The notes under the pieces were generated by a model. It was not told the origin of the DNA and did not search any database. It saw nothing but the letters and a program-made list of their open reading frames with translations. From Deltaproteobacteria bacterium (lineage in GTDB: Bacteria > Desulfobacterota > Desulfuromonadia > Desulfuromonadales > BM103), in the NCBI GenBank assembly GCA_024279915.1, contig JAJRRB010000005.1:1-56584 (forward strand): a stretch of 56,584 nt of DNA. The letters are read 5' to 3'. Positions 40,813 to 49,653 of the stretch are shown piece after piece. Positions within the stretch are counted from its first letter, which is position 1, and each line of letters opens with the position of its first letter. The position numbers were made by a program, and so were the translations under genes.

Positions 40813-41061
40813 ATGCTATTCGAAATAGGTGAACAAATCCGTCAGGAGCGCAAAAAGCGCAAGCTGTCTCAAGCCAGGTTGGGAGAGTTGTTGGGCATGA
40901 GCCGGACAACCATTGGCCAGATTGAGAATGGGACTGTTCAGGACGTTGGCATCAGGAAGTTGATTCGTATTCTCGAGATTCTCGATCTGGAGCTTCGTGT
41001 TCGATTGGCCGGATCTCCACCGACTCTTGATGAGCTGCGAGAAGAGGATGATCTCTTATGA
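40813..41061 (+). CDS. hipB: HipB-like antitoxin (XRE family)
   Basis: An 82-residue protein with an XRE helix-turn-helix (about residues 8-62: IRQERKKRKLSQARLGELLG, then MSRTTIGQIENGTVQDVGIR) and a C-terminal acidic tail. HipB binds the operon promoter and the kinase. No Shine-Dalgarno site precedes the ATG; see the promoter entry. Its stop overlaps the hipA start (ATGA), the normal hipBA order, opposite to the pair at 10068. Confidence 0.85.
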   Translation: MLFEIGEQIRQERKKRKLSQARLGELLGMSRTTIGQIENGTVQDVGIRKLIRILEILDLELRVRLAGSPPTLDELREEDDLL

Positions 41062-42242
41062 GTGACATAAAGTCTCTAAAGGCATGGATAGAAAATGCCT
41101 CAACAGGCTCTTTGGCGCTGGAGGGGAGGCGGAACTATGTGTTTGACTACGACAGAGGAGTCGAAGAAGCCGTTTCACTGACTATGCCGGTGAGATTGGC
41201 AAGTTGGGTGACGCCGGAACTACATCCAATTTTCCAAATGAACTTGCCAGAAGGTTCTCTCCTGGAGGCAGTACGGAGAGCTATTGCAAAGATACTCGGT
41301 GATGATGATCTTTCTGTTTTGCATGCAACCGGTGGCAATCAGATTGGCCGAAATCGTTTTTCCTCCAGTGGTGAAGGTCCTCCAACAGTCAATCTGGAAG
41401 AAGAGTCTCTTGAAAGCATCCTGACTTACCCGGATACAAAAGAGTTATTTCACGAACTGGTCAATCGCTATGCGATTCGCTCGGGTGTGTCCGGTGTGCA
41501 GCCTAAAGTTTTACTGGATGCCACAGAAGGAGGAACTTTGTCTTCTTCTGGATATATAGTGAAGGCTTGGGGTGCGGATTATCCTCAACTTGCCGCAAAC
41601 GAATATTTTTGCATGACAGCAGCAAAGGCTGCTGGTCTCACCGTCCCTGAATTCCATTTGGCTGACAACGGCGGCCTTTTTATTATGAAGCGGTTTGACC
41701 GAACGGAGGATGGCAATTCTTTGGGCTTTGAGGATATGTGCAGTCTTCAGGCCTTGGGGACAGCTCAAAAATATCGGGGAACCTATGAGCGGGTTGCAAA
41801 GAGTCTGAAGGATTTTGTTACCGGGGAAAACTTGCCGGTTGCACGACGGCAATTCTTTTCCACTCTTGTGCTTTCGTCTATGGTGCGAAATGGCGATGCT
41901 CATCTGAAAAACTTTGGAGTCCTTTACCCTTCTACACAAGGTAAAGTAAAGATGGCTCCCGTTTATGACGTCGTGACAACAACAGCCTACATAAAGAGTG
42001 ATGTACCGGCACTTACTTTGGATGGGACCAAAAAATGGTGGCCACGTAAAACAATAGAGCGTTTTGCTATCAATCACTTGTCTATGTCAAAGCGTGATAT
42101 TGATGAGACGATAGAGCGCCTGGCAGATGCTGTAATGGAGACCAGGCAGCTGATTCCAGGATATATTTCTGACCACCCTGAATTTCGTGGGGTAGGGGAA
42201 AACATGATGTTGATCTGGATGGAAGGTGTTGATGCCTTCTAG
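41058..42242 (+). CDS. hipA: HipA-family kinase toxin
   Basis: A 394-residue HipA kinase. Seen in order: an N-terminal HipA subdomain with MPVRLASWV and LPEGSLLEAV, the Gly-rich loop GVSGVQPKVLL (about 143-153), KRFDR, the catalytic RNGDAHLKNFGVLY (about 277-290) and the metal-binding PVYDVVTT (about 301-308). It phosphorylates a translation factor such as an aminoacyl-tRNA synthetase; the target here is unknown. Translated in step with hipB. It is the last accessory gene before host-like genes resume. Confidence 0.9.
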   Translation: MSDIKSLKAWIENASTGSLALEGRRNYVFDYDRGVEEAVSLTMPVRLASWVTPELHPIFQMNLPEGSLLEAVRRAIAKILGDDDLSVLHATGGNQIGRNRFSSSGEGPPTVNLEEESLESILTYPDTKELFHELVNRYAIRSGVSGVQPKVLLDATEGGTLSSSGYIVKAWGADYPQLAANEYFCMTAAKAAGLTVPEFHLADNGGLFIMKRFDRTEDGNSLGFEDMCSLQALGTAQKYRGTYERVAKSLKDFVTGENLPVARRQFFSTLVLSSMVRNGDAHLKNFGVLYPSTQGKVKMAPVYDVVTTTAYIKSDVPALTLDGTKKWWPRKTIERFAINHLSMSKRDIDETIERLADAVMETRQLIPGYISDHPEFRGVGENMMLIWMEGVDAF

Positions 42243-42315
42243 TTGGCAGTATGTTTAAAGATGTCTCGAAAGTTTGCCAGCACAAATCATCAATAGCCGT
42301 GCGAGGAACAACCTC

Positions 42316-43434
42316 GTGAAAAAAACCGACAAACTCTATTCTCTGCTTCCCCTGGAAGAGATCGAACCGGGGGCACTGCAGCAGATATTCAACAACCTGG
42401 TCGACGACCGGGTGCTCAGAATGGCGATCATGCCAGATGTCCACCAGGGTTATGATCTGCCGATCGGTGGCGTTGCCCTGGTCGACGGGCATATCTGCCC
42501 CAGCTATGTTGGCTATGATATCGGCTGTGGCATGTGCGCGGTCAATACCGGCGTTCTGGCTACTGACATCTTACCTGACCGAGCTTCCAGAGAAAAACTG
42601 TTCAAAGCAATCAACCGGACGATTCCAGTTGGTCTGGGTGGTAATCGCTCGGCGACAAAATATCCAGAGTTCAAGTCGGCTATTGCGGACAAGAAGCTGG
42701 TTGCCAAGGTCAACAAGGGAGTCATGACGCAGCTCGGGACTCTGGGTTCCGGCAACCATTTCATCGAAGTCTCATCCGACCAACAGGGCCTGTGCTGGGT
42801 GACTCTGCATTCGGGATCACGTAATGCCGGGCACACCGTTGGTACTATTTATATGGCCCACGCCAAACGCAGACGGGACCGGTTTCTGGACCTCGAAAGC
42901 GAACTCGGCCAGGCTTATCTGCATGATATGATTTATTGCCTGGATTTCGCTTTGGAAAACCGGCGGCGGATGATGGCTGATATCCTCGACCTGCTTGGTT
43001 TTACCGACCGGGAATGCAAAGGTTTACTGAAAAATACGATGATCAACGAGAACCACAACCATGCTGATGTGCTTGATGATGGTACCGTGCTGCACAGAAA
43101 AGGCGCAACACCGGCGGAAGAGGGTCAGCTCGGCATCATCCCCGCCAACATGCGGGATGGCATCTTCATTACCCGTGGTCTTGGCAATAAGACGTATTTG
43201 AGTTCCGCTTCGCACGGTGCCGGGCGGGTCATGAGTCGAAGCCGCGGCAGGAAGACGGTTCGGTTGGAGGATTTCAAGGAAAGCATGCAGGGGATCGTCG
43301 CCAAAGTCGACCGGCAAACTCTGGATGAGTCACCCTTTGTTTACAAGGATATTAACAAGGTTATCAAAGCCCAGGAAGGCATTGTGATCGAAGTCATCAA
43401 CCACTTGAAACCGTTGGTTAATGTCAAAGGTTGA
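42316..43434 (+). CDS. rtcB: RtcB-family RNA ligase
   Basis: GTP-dependent ligase joining 3'-phosphate or 2',3'-cyclic phosphate to 5'-OH RNA ends, used in RNA repair. Of 372 residues: MPDVHQGYDLPIGGV, the metal-binding GYDIGCGM (about 66-73), GSGNHFIEV, HSGSR, ENHNHADV, HRKGATPA and the guanylylated-His block SHGAGRVMSR (about 299-308). All catalytic ligands I can check are kept. GTG 42316 is chosen since GAGGA is 8 nt upstream; an in-frame TTG at 42274 is weaker. No rtcA or RtcR gene is adjacent. Confidence 0.92.
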   Translation: MKKTDKLYSLLPLEEIEPGALQQIFNNLVDDRVLRMAIMPDVHQGYDLPIGGVALVDGHICPSYVGYDIGCGMCAVNTGVLATDILPDRASREKLFKAINRTIPVGLGGNRSATKYPEFKSAIADKKLVAKVNKGVMTQLGTLGSGNHFIEVSSDQQGLCWVTLHSGSRNAGHTVGTIYMAHAKRRRDRFLDLESELGQAYLHDMIYCLDFALENRRRMMADILDLLGFTDRECKGLLKNTMINENHNHADVLDDGTVLHRKGATPAEEGQLGIIPANMRDGIFITRGLGNKTYLSSASHGAGRVMSRSRGRKTVRLEDFKESMQGIVAKVDRQTLDESPFVYKDINKVIKAQEGIVIEVINHLKPLVNVKG

Positions 43435-43544
43435 AGTCGGGGGAAAGATGACTTCTTTTAACGTCCATCATTATCTTGTCTGATCAAAATCAGTGTTTTT
43501 ACTCGTACTTGCATCCCTGATTTCTGCCCGAAATATCTTGGTGC

Positions 43545-43994
43545 TTAATAGGTTTTGACCAACCAGACGCCACCGCAGAGCATTAGCACACCGGCGATCC
43601 GACCCAGACTGATTGGATGAAGGGGGTAACCCAGCAATCCGAAGTGGTCGAGGAGCAGGGAGGCGAACATCTGTCCGGCCAGGATCAGGGCGACCATGGT
43701 TGTGGCGCCAAGTTTAGGGACGAGAATAATTGTCGTTGTGACGAAGAAGGCACCGAGTATACCGCCAACCCAGATCCACCAGGGGTGATTGCCAGCCGTG
43801 GCAAAGCCGGGTAGAGGGATACGGGTGATCAGGGAGTATAAGACCAGGGTCAGCGTACCGACCATGAAGGATATGGTAGAGGCAAGGACCGGCGAACGGG
43901 TCCAGAGACCGAGCTGGGCGTTGATGCCCGCCTGGGTCGGTACTGAAATGCCAGTCAGCAGCGCCATCAAGAGAAAAAACGTTGTCGAAGACAT
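43545..43994 (-). CDS. DMT-superfamily YdcZ-type membrane protein
   Basis: A 149-residue protein with five membrane spans of the DUF606/YdcZ half-size transporter type: FLLMALLTGISVPTQAGINAQLG, STISFMVGTLTLVLYSL, WWIWVGGILGAFFVTTTIIL, MVALILAGQMFASLLLDHFG and IAGVLMLCGGVWLVKTY. The substrate is unknown. GGAG precedes the ATG by 6 nt. It follows the phosphoribosyltransferase gene on the same strand, separated by the heptamer repeats at 44004. Confidence 0.85.
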   Translation of the reverse strand: MSSTTFFLLMALLTGISVPTQAGINAQLGLWTRSPVLASTISFMVGTLTLVLYSLITRIPLPGFATAGNHPWWIWVGGILGAFFVTTTIILVPKLGATTMVALILAGQMFASLLLDHFGLLGYPLHPISLGRIAGVLMLCGGVWLVKTY

Positions 43995-44003
43995 GTTAGA
44001 CTC

Positions 44004-44066
44004 CAGTTGTCAGTTGTCAGTTGTCAGTTGTCAGTTGTCAGTTGTCAGTCACCAGTCACCAGTCAC
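44004..44066. repeat. tandem heptamers, six CAGTTGT then three CAGTCAC
   Basis: Exact 7-bp units fill the gap between the phosphoribosyltransferase stop and the ribosome site of the YdcZ-type gene. Seven is not a multiple of three and slippage would change the spacing between the two genes in 7-nt steps, but not a coding frame. Confidence 0.9.
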
Positions 44067-44069
44067 CGC

Positions 44070-44597
44070 TTAATCCGTCAGCTCCTCAAGGGTCAGAATG
44101 GCATCAATATCGCGTCGTTCCGATTTGTTGATAATTACCGCAGCGCCAACCAGGGTGGCCTCAGCCTGCTCAACGATCTGTTCGATGGCCTTGTAGGTCG
44201 AGCCGACGGCAAAGAAATCGTCAGCAAAAAGCAGACGCTCGCCTGGCAGGATCACTTCACGCGAAACATAGAGAGTGGTCGATTCTTCCTTGGTAAATGA
44301 ATAACTCGAGGCGGCAAAAAACTCGCCCATAGTCAGCGGGCGCTTTTTCTTGGCGTAGACGAAGGGTACACCAAGCTGTCCGGCTATCGCCTGGGCAATC
44401 ATGATGCCGCTACTCTCTGCGGTTATAATCTTATCAACTTTTTGCGTGGCAAAACGGCCAGCGAGTTCAGTGCCAAGTTGATTCATCAGCAAGGGATCGA
44501 CCATGTGATTGAGAAAGCGGTCGACCTTGATAATCTGGCCTTTGATGGAACCATCCCGCTTGATCCGTTCGAACAGTTCTTTTGCAATTGTGTTCAT
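44070..44597 (-). CDS. xpt: xanthine phosphoribosyltransferase-like purine salvage enzyme
   Basis: Makes XMP (or a related nucleotide) from xanthine and PRPP. The 175-residue protein matches the Xpt layout: IIKVDRFLNHMVDPLLM at the base-binding N-terminus, TAESSGIMIAQAIA, AKKKRP and the PRPP loop LLFADDFFAVGSTYKA (about 117-132), where DDFxAxG is the family signature. Its start overlaps the permease stop by 4 nt, so base uptake and salvage are coupled. The symbol is by family resemblance; substrate preference between xanthine and other purines is unproven. Confidence 0.82.
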   Translation of the reverse strand: MNTIAKELFERIKRDGSIKGQIIKVDRFLNHMVDPLLMNQLGTELAGRFATQKVDKIITAESSGIMIAQAIAGQLGVPFVYAKKKRPLTMGEFFAASSYSFTKEESTTLYVSREVILPGERLLFADDFFAVGSTYKAIEQIVEQAEATLVGAAVIINKSERRDIDAILTLEELTD

Positions 44598-45514
44598 TTG
44601 CGATCCTCGCGATCATAGGGTTGGCCGAGATTCTCCGGCTGTTGCGATGCGCCCTTTTGCAACCGGATGGTGGAAATCACCAGCACCAGGATCGTGAAGA
44701 AGTAGGGCATCATCTGCAGGATGTGGACGCTGACTGTGGTGCCCATGGCCTGAAAGCGCAATTGCATGGCGGTGATGCCGCCGAAAAGGTAGGCACCAGC
44801 CAGGGCGCGATAACTCGACCAGGAGGCGAAAATAACCAGGGCTACGGCAATCCAGCCCCGACCAGCGGTCATGTTCTCAATCCACATCGGCGTGGTGGCG
44901 AGGCTTAGATAGGCACCACCGATGCCGACGATTCCCGAGCCGATGGTTACGGCCATAAAACGAGCGAGTATGACAGGAACGCCACAGGTGTCCGCCGCCG
45001 CCGGGTTTTCGCCCACGGTACGCAAGGCCAGTCCCCAACGGGGGCGGTAGAAGAATAAAGAGATGACGACAACCAGCAGGAAACTGAAATAGATCAGCAG
45101 GTCCTGGTTGAAAAAAGGCTTGCCGATCACCGGCAGTTTACTCAAGCCGGGAATGGCAACCCGCTCGAAACCGGCAATGGTGAGGCCGACCATACTGCGC
45201 CCAAAGAGGGCGGTGATGCCGATGCCGAACATGGTCAATGCCAGGCCGCTGACGATCTGGTTGCCGCGTAACTGGACGGTGATAAAGCCATGAATACTGC
45301 CCGCCAGCATTGCGGCAACGAATGCAGCCAGGACGCCGAGCAGCAGCGAGCCGCTCGCTTGAGTGGCAGCAAAACCCGCCAGCGCGCCAATCAGCATCAA
45401 GCCTTCGATACCGAGGTTGATGATGCCCGCGCGTTCGTTAATGATCGCGCCCAGCGTTGCAAAGAGGATCGGGGTCCCGGCTCTGACCGTTGCATCCAGA
45501 AGGATCTCAAACAT
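44594..45514 (-). CDS. nucleoside/purine ABC transporter permease 2
   Basis: A 306-residue BPD_transp_2 permease with about eight to nine spans. It has the conserved N-terminal block LFATLGAIINERAGIINLGIEG, which marks the BmpA/NupQ-type nucleoside importers, and GLALRTVGENPAAADTCGV in the cytoplasmic coupling loop. It overlaps permease 1 by 8 nt and the phosphoribosyltransferase by 4 nt. Works with the products of 45507, 46574 and 48294. Confidence 0.9.
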   Translation of the reverse strand: MFEILLDATVRAGTPILFATLGAIINERAGIINLGIEGLMLIGALAGFAATQASGSLLLGVLAAFVAAMLAGSIHGFITVQLRGNQIVSGLALTMFGIGITALFGRSMVGLTIAGFERVAIPGLSKLPVIGKPFFNQDLLIYFSFLLVVVISLFFYRPRWGLALRTVGENPAAADTCGVPVILARFMAVTIGSGIVGIGGAYLSLATTPMWIENMTAGRGWIAVALVIFASWSSYRALAGAYLFGGITAMQLRFQAMGTTVSVHILQMMPYFFTILVLVISTIRLQKGASQQPENLGQPYDREDRK

Positions 45515-46577
45515 GGCGTTCTCCCCGAACCAGCTTCAGCCGGTTATGCATAAAACAGTCGGAGGCCAGCAGGAAAAACAGGATCAGACCCTGGAAGGCG
45601 TAAACAAAGGCGACCGGTAGCTGCCATGAGAGCTGCAGGCTGTCGCCGCCGACAAGCAGCACACCCATCAGGAATGAAACGATGACAACGCCAATAGCGC
45701 TACGTTTGGCCAGCCAGGCAATGATGATCGCCGTGTAACCGTAACCGGGTGAGATGCCGTGTTGCAGGCGATGTTGCAGGCCGGCCACTTCGCCGAATCC
45801 GGCAATCCCGGCCATTGCTCCACTTAAAAAGAGCACGGCAAAAATCGCCAGACCGGTGCGCATGCCGGCATAGCGGGCCGCCTTCGGATTGCTGCCGATC
45901 ACCTTGATTTCATAACCCCAGACGGTTCGTTCCATAAACAGATACATAATCAGGGCGCAAAAGAGCGCCAGGAAAAAACCGCTGTGGAAGCGCGTGTCGA
46001 AAAACTCCGTCAGGCGAGCCGCATCGCTGAACTGCGCGGTCAAGGGAAAGTTGAATCCCTTGGGGTCTTTCCAGGGGCCGTAAATCAGGTAATCGACGCC
46101 GAGGATGGCGATGTAATTCATCAACAAGGTGACGATGACTTCGTTCACTTGCCAGCGGGCACGCAAGACCCCGGCAACTCCTGCCCAGAGGCCACCTAAG
46201 AGGAAGGCAGCCAGGAACATGGCTGTGATCATCACGGCATGATTCTCAATGCCGGAGAAGAGGGCAACGCCGGTGGCGCCGCAAGCGCCCATATAAATCT
46301 GCCCTTCAGCACCGATATTCCAGATCTGCATGCGAAAAGCCAGAGAGACACCGAGGCTGGCGAAGATCAGCGGGGTGGTTTTGACCAGGGTTTCTGAAAG
46401 GCCATAGGTCGAGCCGAGCGACTCCTGGAGCATTTCGAGATAGGCCTGAGCGGGGTTGACTCCGGCAGCGAGAAGCAGAAAACCGGCGACAAAAAGCGCC
46501 ACCAGAACCGAGATAAAGGGTGCCGCAAACCGGAGCAGTGGTGAGGAAAGTTCACGTTTCACTGTGATTAGTTTCAT
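45507..46577 (-). CDS. nucleoside/purine ABC transporter permease 1
   Basis: A 356-residue BPD_transp_2 permease, about ten spans. Shows LAFRMQIWNIGAEGQIYMGA, the NupP-type signature, GPWKDPKGFNFPLTAQ in a periplasmic loop and VIGSNPKAARYAGM in the coupling loop. Both ends overlap neighbours (4 and 8 nt), so the operon is tightly translated. Confidence 0.9.
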   Translation of the reverse strand: MKLITVKRELSSPLLRFAAPFISVLVALFVAGFLLLAAGVNPAQAYLEMLQESLGSTYGLSETLVKTTPLIFASLGVSLAFRMQIWNIGAEGQIYMGACGATGVALFSGIENHAVMITAMFLAAFLLGGLWAGVAGVLRARWQVNEVIVTLLMNYIAILGVDYLIYGPWKDPKGFNFPLTAQFSDAARLTEFFDTRFHSGFFLALFCALIMYLFMERTVWGYEIKVIGSNPKAARYAGMRTGLAIFAVLFLSGAMAGIAGFGEVAGLQHRLQHGISPGYGYTAIIIAWLAKRSAIGVVIVSFLMGVLLVGGDSLQLSWQLPVAFVYAFQGLILFFLLASDCFMHNRLKLVRGERHV

Positions 46578-48088
46578 CTCTGCACCTCACCGCTCATCAA
46601 CAGGCCGATCTCTTCGCGGGTGGTTGTCTGCGGGTTGACACAGCCGACCAAGCGGCCGCGAAACATGACGACAATCTCGTCGGAAAGTTTGAGCAGTTCG
46701 TCGAGATCTTCCGAAATCAGAATGGTACTCATGCCCTGATTAGCACCATCGATGACGACCTTGTGAACATATTCGGCACTACCTATATCAAGGCCGCGAG
46801 TCGGGTAGAGGGCGACCAGCACAGAGGGTTTTTCAGAGAGCTCCCGGGCGATGATAACCTTTTGGATATTACCTCCGGAGAGGTAGCGAATCGGGTTGCC
46901 GTCCGGACCTGCTTTGATGGCAAACTGGTCGATTTTGGCGGTCGCGTTTTTGCGGATGGCAGCACGATCCTGAAAAATCCAGCGGCGAAAGGCACGCGAG
47001 TTGAAATTCTTCATGATCAGGTTGTCATCAACCGTCATGTCGGGAGCGATGCCGATGCTCTTGCGGTCTTCCGGGATATGGGCAATACCAGCGATGTAGG
47101 AGCTCTTGGCAGTGCTGTTGGTGATGTCTTTACCTTTGGCAAGAATCCGACCGCTGCTTGCTTCTTTGAGACCTGTGAGTACCTCGGCGAGAGCTTTCTG
47201 CCCGTTGCCGGCGACACCGGCGACACCGAGAATCTGGCCGCGATAGAGCTTCATGCTGAATTTGTCGAGGTCGGCCAGGCCACGGTCGTTGCGCACCGAC
47301 AGGTTCTTGATCTCCAGCGCCAGTTCTTCATACTTGCAGGCGGGCTTGATCCACATGGGGATCTGATCCTCACCGATCATCAGCGATGCCAGCCGGTTCT
47401 CGTCATATTCTCCGCGTGGCAGGGTGACCAGGCTGCAGCCCTTCTTGAGGACGGTGACCCGATCGGAAATCTCCATGACCTCGCGCATCTTATGCGAGAT
47501 GAAGAGGACACTTTTGCCTTGATCGCGCAGCCTGGTCAGTACCTGAAAGAGCCGTGCGCTCTCCTGGGGTGTCAAGACAGCAGTCGGTTCATCGAGGATC
47601 AACAGGCGACAGTCACGTACCAGCAGCTTGATCAGCTCGATCCACTGCTGGGCACCGATCGACAGTTTCCAGACCGGGGTGTCCAGATCGAGATCAAGCT
47701 CGAACTGGTCCAGAACCTGTTGGATTTTCACTTTGTACTTGCGGCGCGAAAAGAAGTTGGCAACTCCGTCGAGCGCCAGCAGGATGTTTTCAAAAACAGT
47801 GTGGGCCGGGACCAGCATAAAATGCTGATGAACCATACCGATGCCTATGTTCAGAGAATCGCGGGGGCTGCTAAAGTGGACCGGTGATCCGTCAAACAAA
47901 AGCTCGCCGCGGTCCGGACGGTAGAGTCCGGTCAGCACGTTCATCAGGGTACTTTTGCCGGCGCCATTCTCGCCGAGGAGGGTATGGATCTCACCTGGAG
48001 CGATCGACAAAGAGACATCGTCCAGGGCGACGACCCCGGGGAAGGTTTTGCGGATATTCTGGATCTGCAGAAGATCAGTCATATGCAT
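46574..48088 (-). CDS. nucleoside/purine ABC transporter ATPase, double NBD
   Basis: About 504 residues with two ATP-binding domains. First: Walker A GENGAGKST (about 36-44), signature LSIGAQQWIEL, Walker B LLILDEPTAVLTPQE. Second: a degenerate Walker A GVAGNGQKALAEVL, normal for this family, LSGGNIQKVIIAREL and ALYPTRGLDIGSAEYV. It energises the permeases at 45507 and 44594. ATG 48088 (or 48082) follows directly on the T-run of the terminator at 48090, and no ribosome site is visible, so expression may depend on read-through. Confidence 0.9.
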   Translation of the reverse strand: MHMTDLLQIQNIRKTFPGVVALDDVSLSIAPGEIHTLLGENGAGKSTLMNVLTGLYRPDRGELLFDGSPVHFSSPRDSLNIGIGMVHQHFMLVPAHTVFENILLALDGVANFFSRRKYKVKIQQVLDQFELDLDLDTPVWKLSIGAQQWIELIKLLVRDCRLLILDEPTAVLTPQESARLFQVLTRLRDQGKSVLFISHKMREVMEISDRVTVLKKGCSLVTLPRGEYDENRLASLMIGEDQIPMWIKPACKYEELALEIKNLSVRNDRGLADLDKFSMKLYRGQILGVAGVAGNGQKALAEVLTGLKEASSGRILAKGKDITNSTAKSSYIAGIAHIPEDRKSIGIAPDMTVDDNLIMKNFNSRAFRRWIFQDRAAIRKNATAKIDQFAIKAGPDGNPIRYLSGGNIQKVIIARELSEKPSVLVALYPTRGLDIGSAEYVHKVVIDGANQGMSTILISEDLDELLKLSDEIVVMFRGRLVGCVNPQTTTREEIGLLMSGEVQR

Positions 48089-48125
48089 CAAAAAAGGGCA
48101 CGCGCTTTAATCCTCTCGCGTGCCC
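48089..48125 (-). terminator. intrinsic terminator between binding-protein and ATPase genes
   Basis: On the minus strand a perfect 9-bp stem GGGCACGCG/CGCGTGCCC (plus coordinates 48096-48104 and 48117-48125) is followed by TTTTTT and then at once by the ATPase ATG. It should cut most transcripts after the binding-protein gene, giving more binding protein than transporter. Confidence 0.88.
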
Positions 48126-48158
48126 CTGTTCATGAAGAGGTTCATCTATTTAAGTTGC

Positions 48159-48293
48159 TGATTTGGAAACCAGCAATTTTTCGCAAGGTCAAGGAAATCA
48201 AACATTTGAGCGGAGGCGTAGTACTTTACGCCGCACAATCAAAGGTGCAGATTGATGCCGAGATTGCGGAAAAGGGCGGTTTCCAGACAGAAA
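48159..48293. repeat. 135-bp dispersed palindromic repeat, copy 1
   Basis: Ends GGAAACCAGCAATTTTTCGC and GCGGAAAAGGGCGGTTTCC are imperfect inverted copies; a second hairpin GGCGTA-GTAC-TTTACGCC lies in the middle. It begins right at the stop codon of the binding-protein gene. Copy 2 is at 50675 and half a copy at 55693. Confidence 0.88.
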
Positions 48294-49370
48294 CTACTTG
48301 GGGATTGTTCCCCGCACACCCTCGACAAAGTAGTTCATGCCAAGCAGATCACCATCAGCAGCAACGCTTCCGGCAGCAACCTGGATCTTGCCGCTCTGAT
48401 CTTTGATCGGCCCGGCAAAGGGATGCAGCTTGCCGGATTTGACCGCCGCAGTTTTTTCGCTAACGAGTGCTTTGACCTCAGCAGGCACCTTGTCACTGAG
48501 CGGAGCCAGTTGAACCAGATCCTCTTTCATGCCCCACCAGATCGATTCAGACTTCCAGGTGCCGTCTTTAACTTGCTGGGCGGTCTTGGCGTAGAGCGGG
48601 CCCCAGTTCCAGACTGGAGCAGTGAGAAAGGCGTTGGGCGCAAAAGAGCGCATATCCGTATTGTAACCGATCACATAGGCGCCACGTGCTTCGGCGGCCT
48701 GCAGAGTTGCCGGTGCATCCTGGTGCATGGTCAGAACGTCAGAGCCGACATCAAGCAGGCTGTCGGCAGCGTCGCGCTCGACACCTGGATCGAACCAGGT
48801 CTGGGTCCAGACCACGCGGACTTCTGCTTTCGGGTTGACACTGCGTACGCCGAGAGTGAAGGCGTTGATGCCGCGAATAACCTCGGGGATCGGGAAAGCG
48901 GCAATGTAGCCGATAATGTTGGCCTTGGTCATCTTGCCAGCAACGATGCCGGAGAGGTAGCGCGGCTCATACATGCGGCCAAAATAGTTACCGACGTTCT
49001 CGGCGGCCTTGTAACCGGAGCAATGCATAAAGACCACATCTTTGTTGCGCCTCGCGACATCAAGAGTGGCGTCCATATAGCCAAAGCTGGTAGTGAAAAC
49101 CAGGTTGTGGCCCTTACGCACCAGGCCGGTAATTACGCGGGCGGATTCAGCACCTTCCGGTACCGATTCGATAAAAGTCGACGGTTCGACAAAAGGCAGG
49201 GCTTCCATTCCTTTGCGGCCCTCGTCGTGCGCATAGGTCCAGCCAGCATCGCCGACCGGGCCGACATAAATAAAGCCAGCCTTGATTTTCTTCTCATTCG
49301 CCTCGGCAGTCGTGGCAAACTGGGGCAGAATCAACATCAAAGCAAGCATCAGCAAAGCAAATTTTTTCAT
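48294..49370 (-). CDS. BMP-family nucleoside/purine-binding protein 1
   Basis: Periplasmic binding protein of the basic membrane protein (PnrA/Med) family, 358 residues. Signal peptide 1-24 (KKFALLMLALMLILPQFATT), no lipobox cysteine. Family blocks: IKAGFIYVGPVGDAGWTYAH, a DEGRKGME segment, LVFTTSFGYMDA, HCSGYK, YLSGIVAGKMTKANIIGYIA and WTQTWFDPG. The first gene of the minus-strand operon. ATG 49370 is chosen for GGGAG 5 nt upstream; GTG 49376 overlaps that site. The ligand is probably a nucleoside or purine, given the salvage genes. Confidence 0.9.
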   Translation of the reverse strand: MKKFALLMLALMLILPQFATTAEANEKKIKAGFIYVGPVGDAGWTYAHDEGRKGMEALPFVEPSTFIESVPEGAESARVITGLVRKGHNLVFTTSFGYMDATLDVARRNKDVVFMHCSGYKAAENVGNYFGRMYEPRYLSGIVAGKMTKANIIGYIAAFPIPEVIRGINAFTLGVRSVNPKAEVRVVWTQTWFDPGVERDAADSLLDVGSDVLTMHQDAPATLQAAEARGAYVIGYNTDMRSFAPNAFLTAPVWNWGPLYAKTAQQVKDGTWKSESIWWGMKEDLVQLAPLSDKVPAEVKALVSEKTAAVKSGKLHPFAGPIKDQSGKIQVAAGSVAADGDLLGMNYFVEGVRGTIPK

Positions 49371-49653
49371 TGTCACTCCCTAGATTAAAAATGGTTGGGT
49401 CATGCTCTATAAGTACCTTCCTCTTCTACCTTACAGCCGAAACCTTGTCAAACTCAAAACCCGATAACCACCGCAAGTAGCAACCGATACGATTTGAAAC
49501 ATCAATCAAAGCGTCACAATCAAAAAAACATGCAAATGTTTAATGCAAAGGAACTTTCGGCGAGGCGCGTTTTGTTATATGTTGCTCTCTGCTTAAAAGA
49601 TTATTTTTTGAAATTACTCACCATTTTGTTGGTTAACTTTAAAGGAGGCAGTC
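49371..49653. other. shared control region between the two transporter operons
   Basis: Divergent spacer of 283 bp. I searched it for a purine or GEMM riboswitch and see none. It is A-rich in the right half. The only promoter I can place is the minus-strand one at 49423-49451. Confidence 0.5.
49423..49451 (-). promoter_or_regulatory. sigma-70 promoter candidate for the minus-strand transporter operon
   Basis: On the minus strand TTGACA (49451-49446), a 17-bp spacer and TAGAAG (49428-49423; 4/6). The binding-protein ATG is about 50 nt downstream. Confidence 0.55.

Noticed and set aside
47984-48406. Reading frame through the dispersed repeat as a gene
   Set aside because: It starts inside the ATPase gene in another frame and depends on the repeat; there is no ribosome site. 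The silent differences between copies are reported as a finding instead.
49371-49653. Purine riboswitch between the transporter operons
   Set aside because: The three-way junction with its conserved TATA and loop-loop bases is not found.
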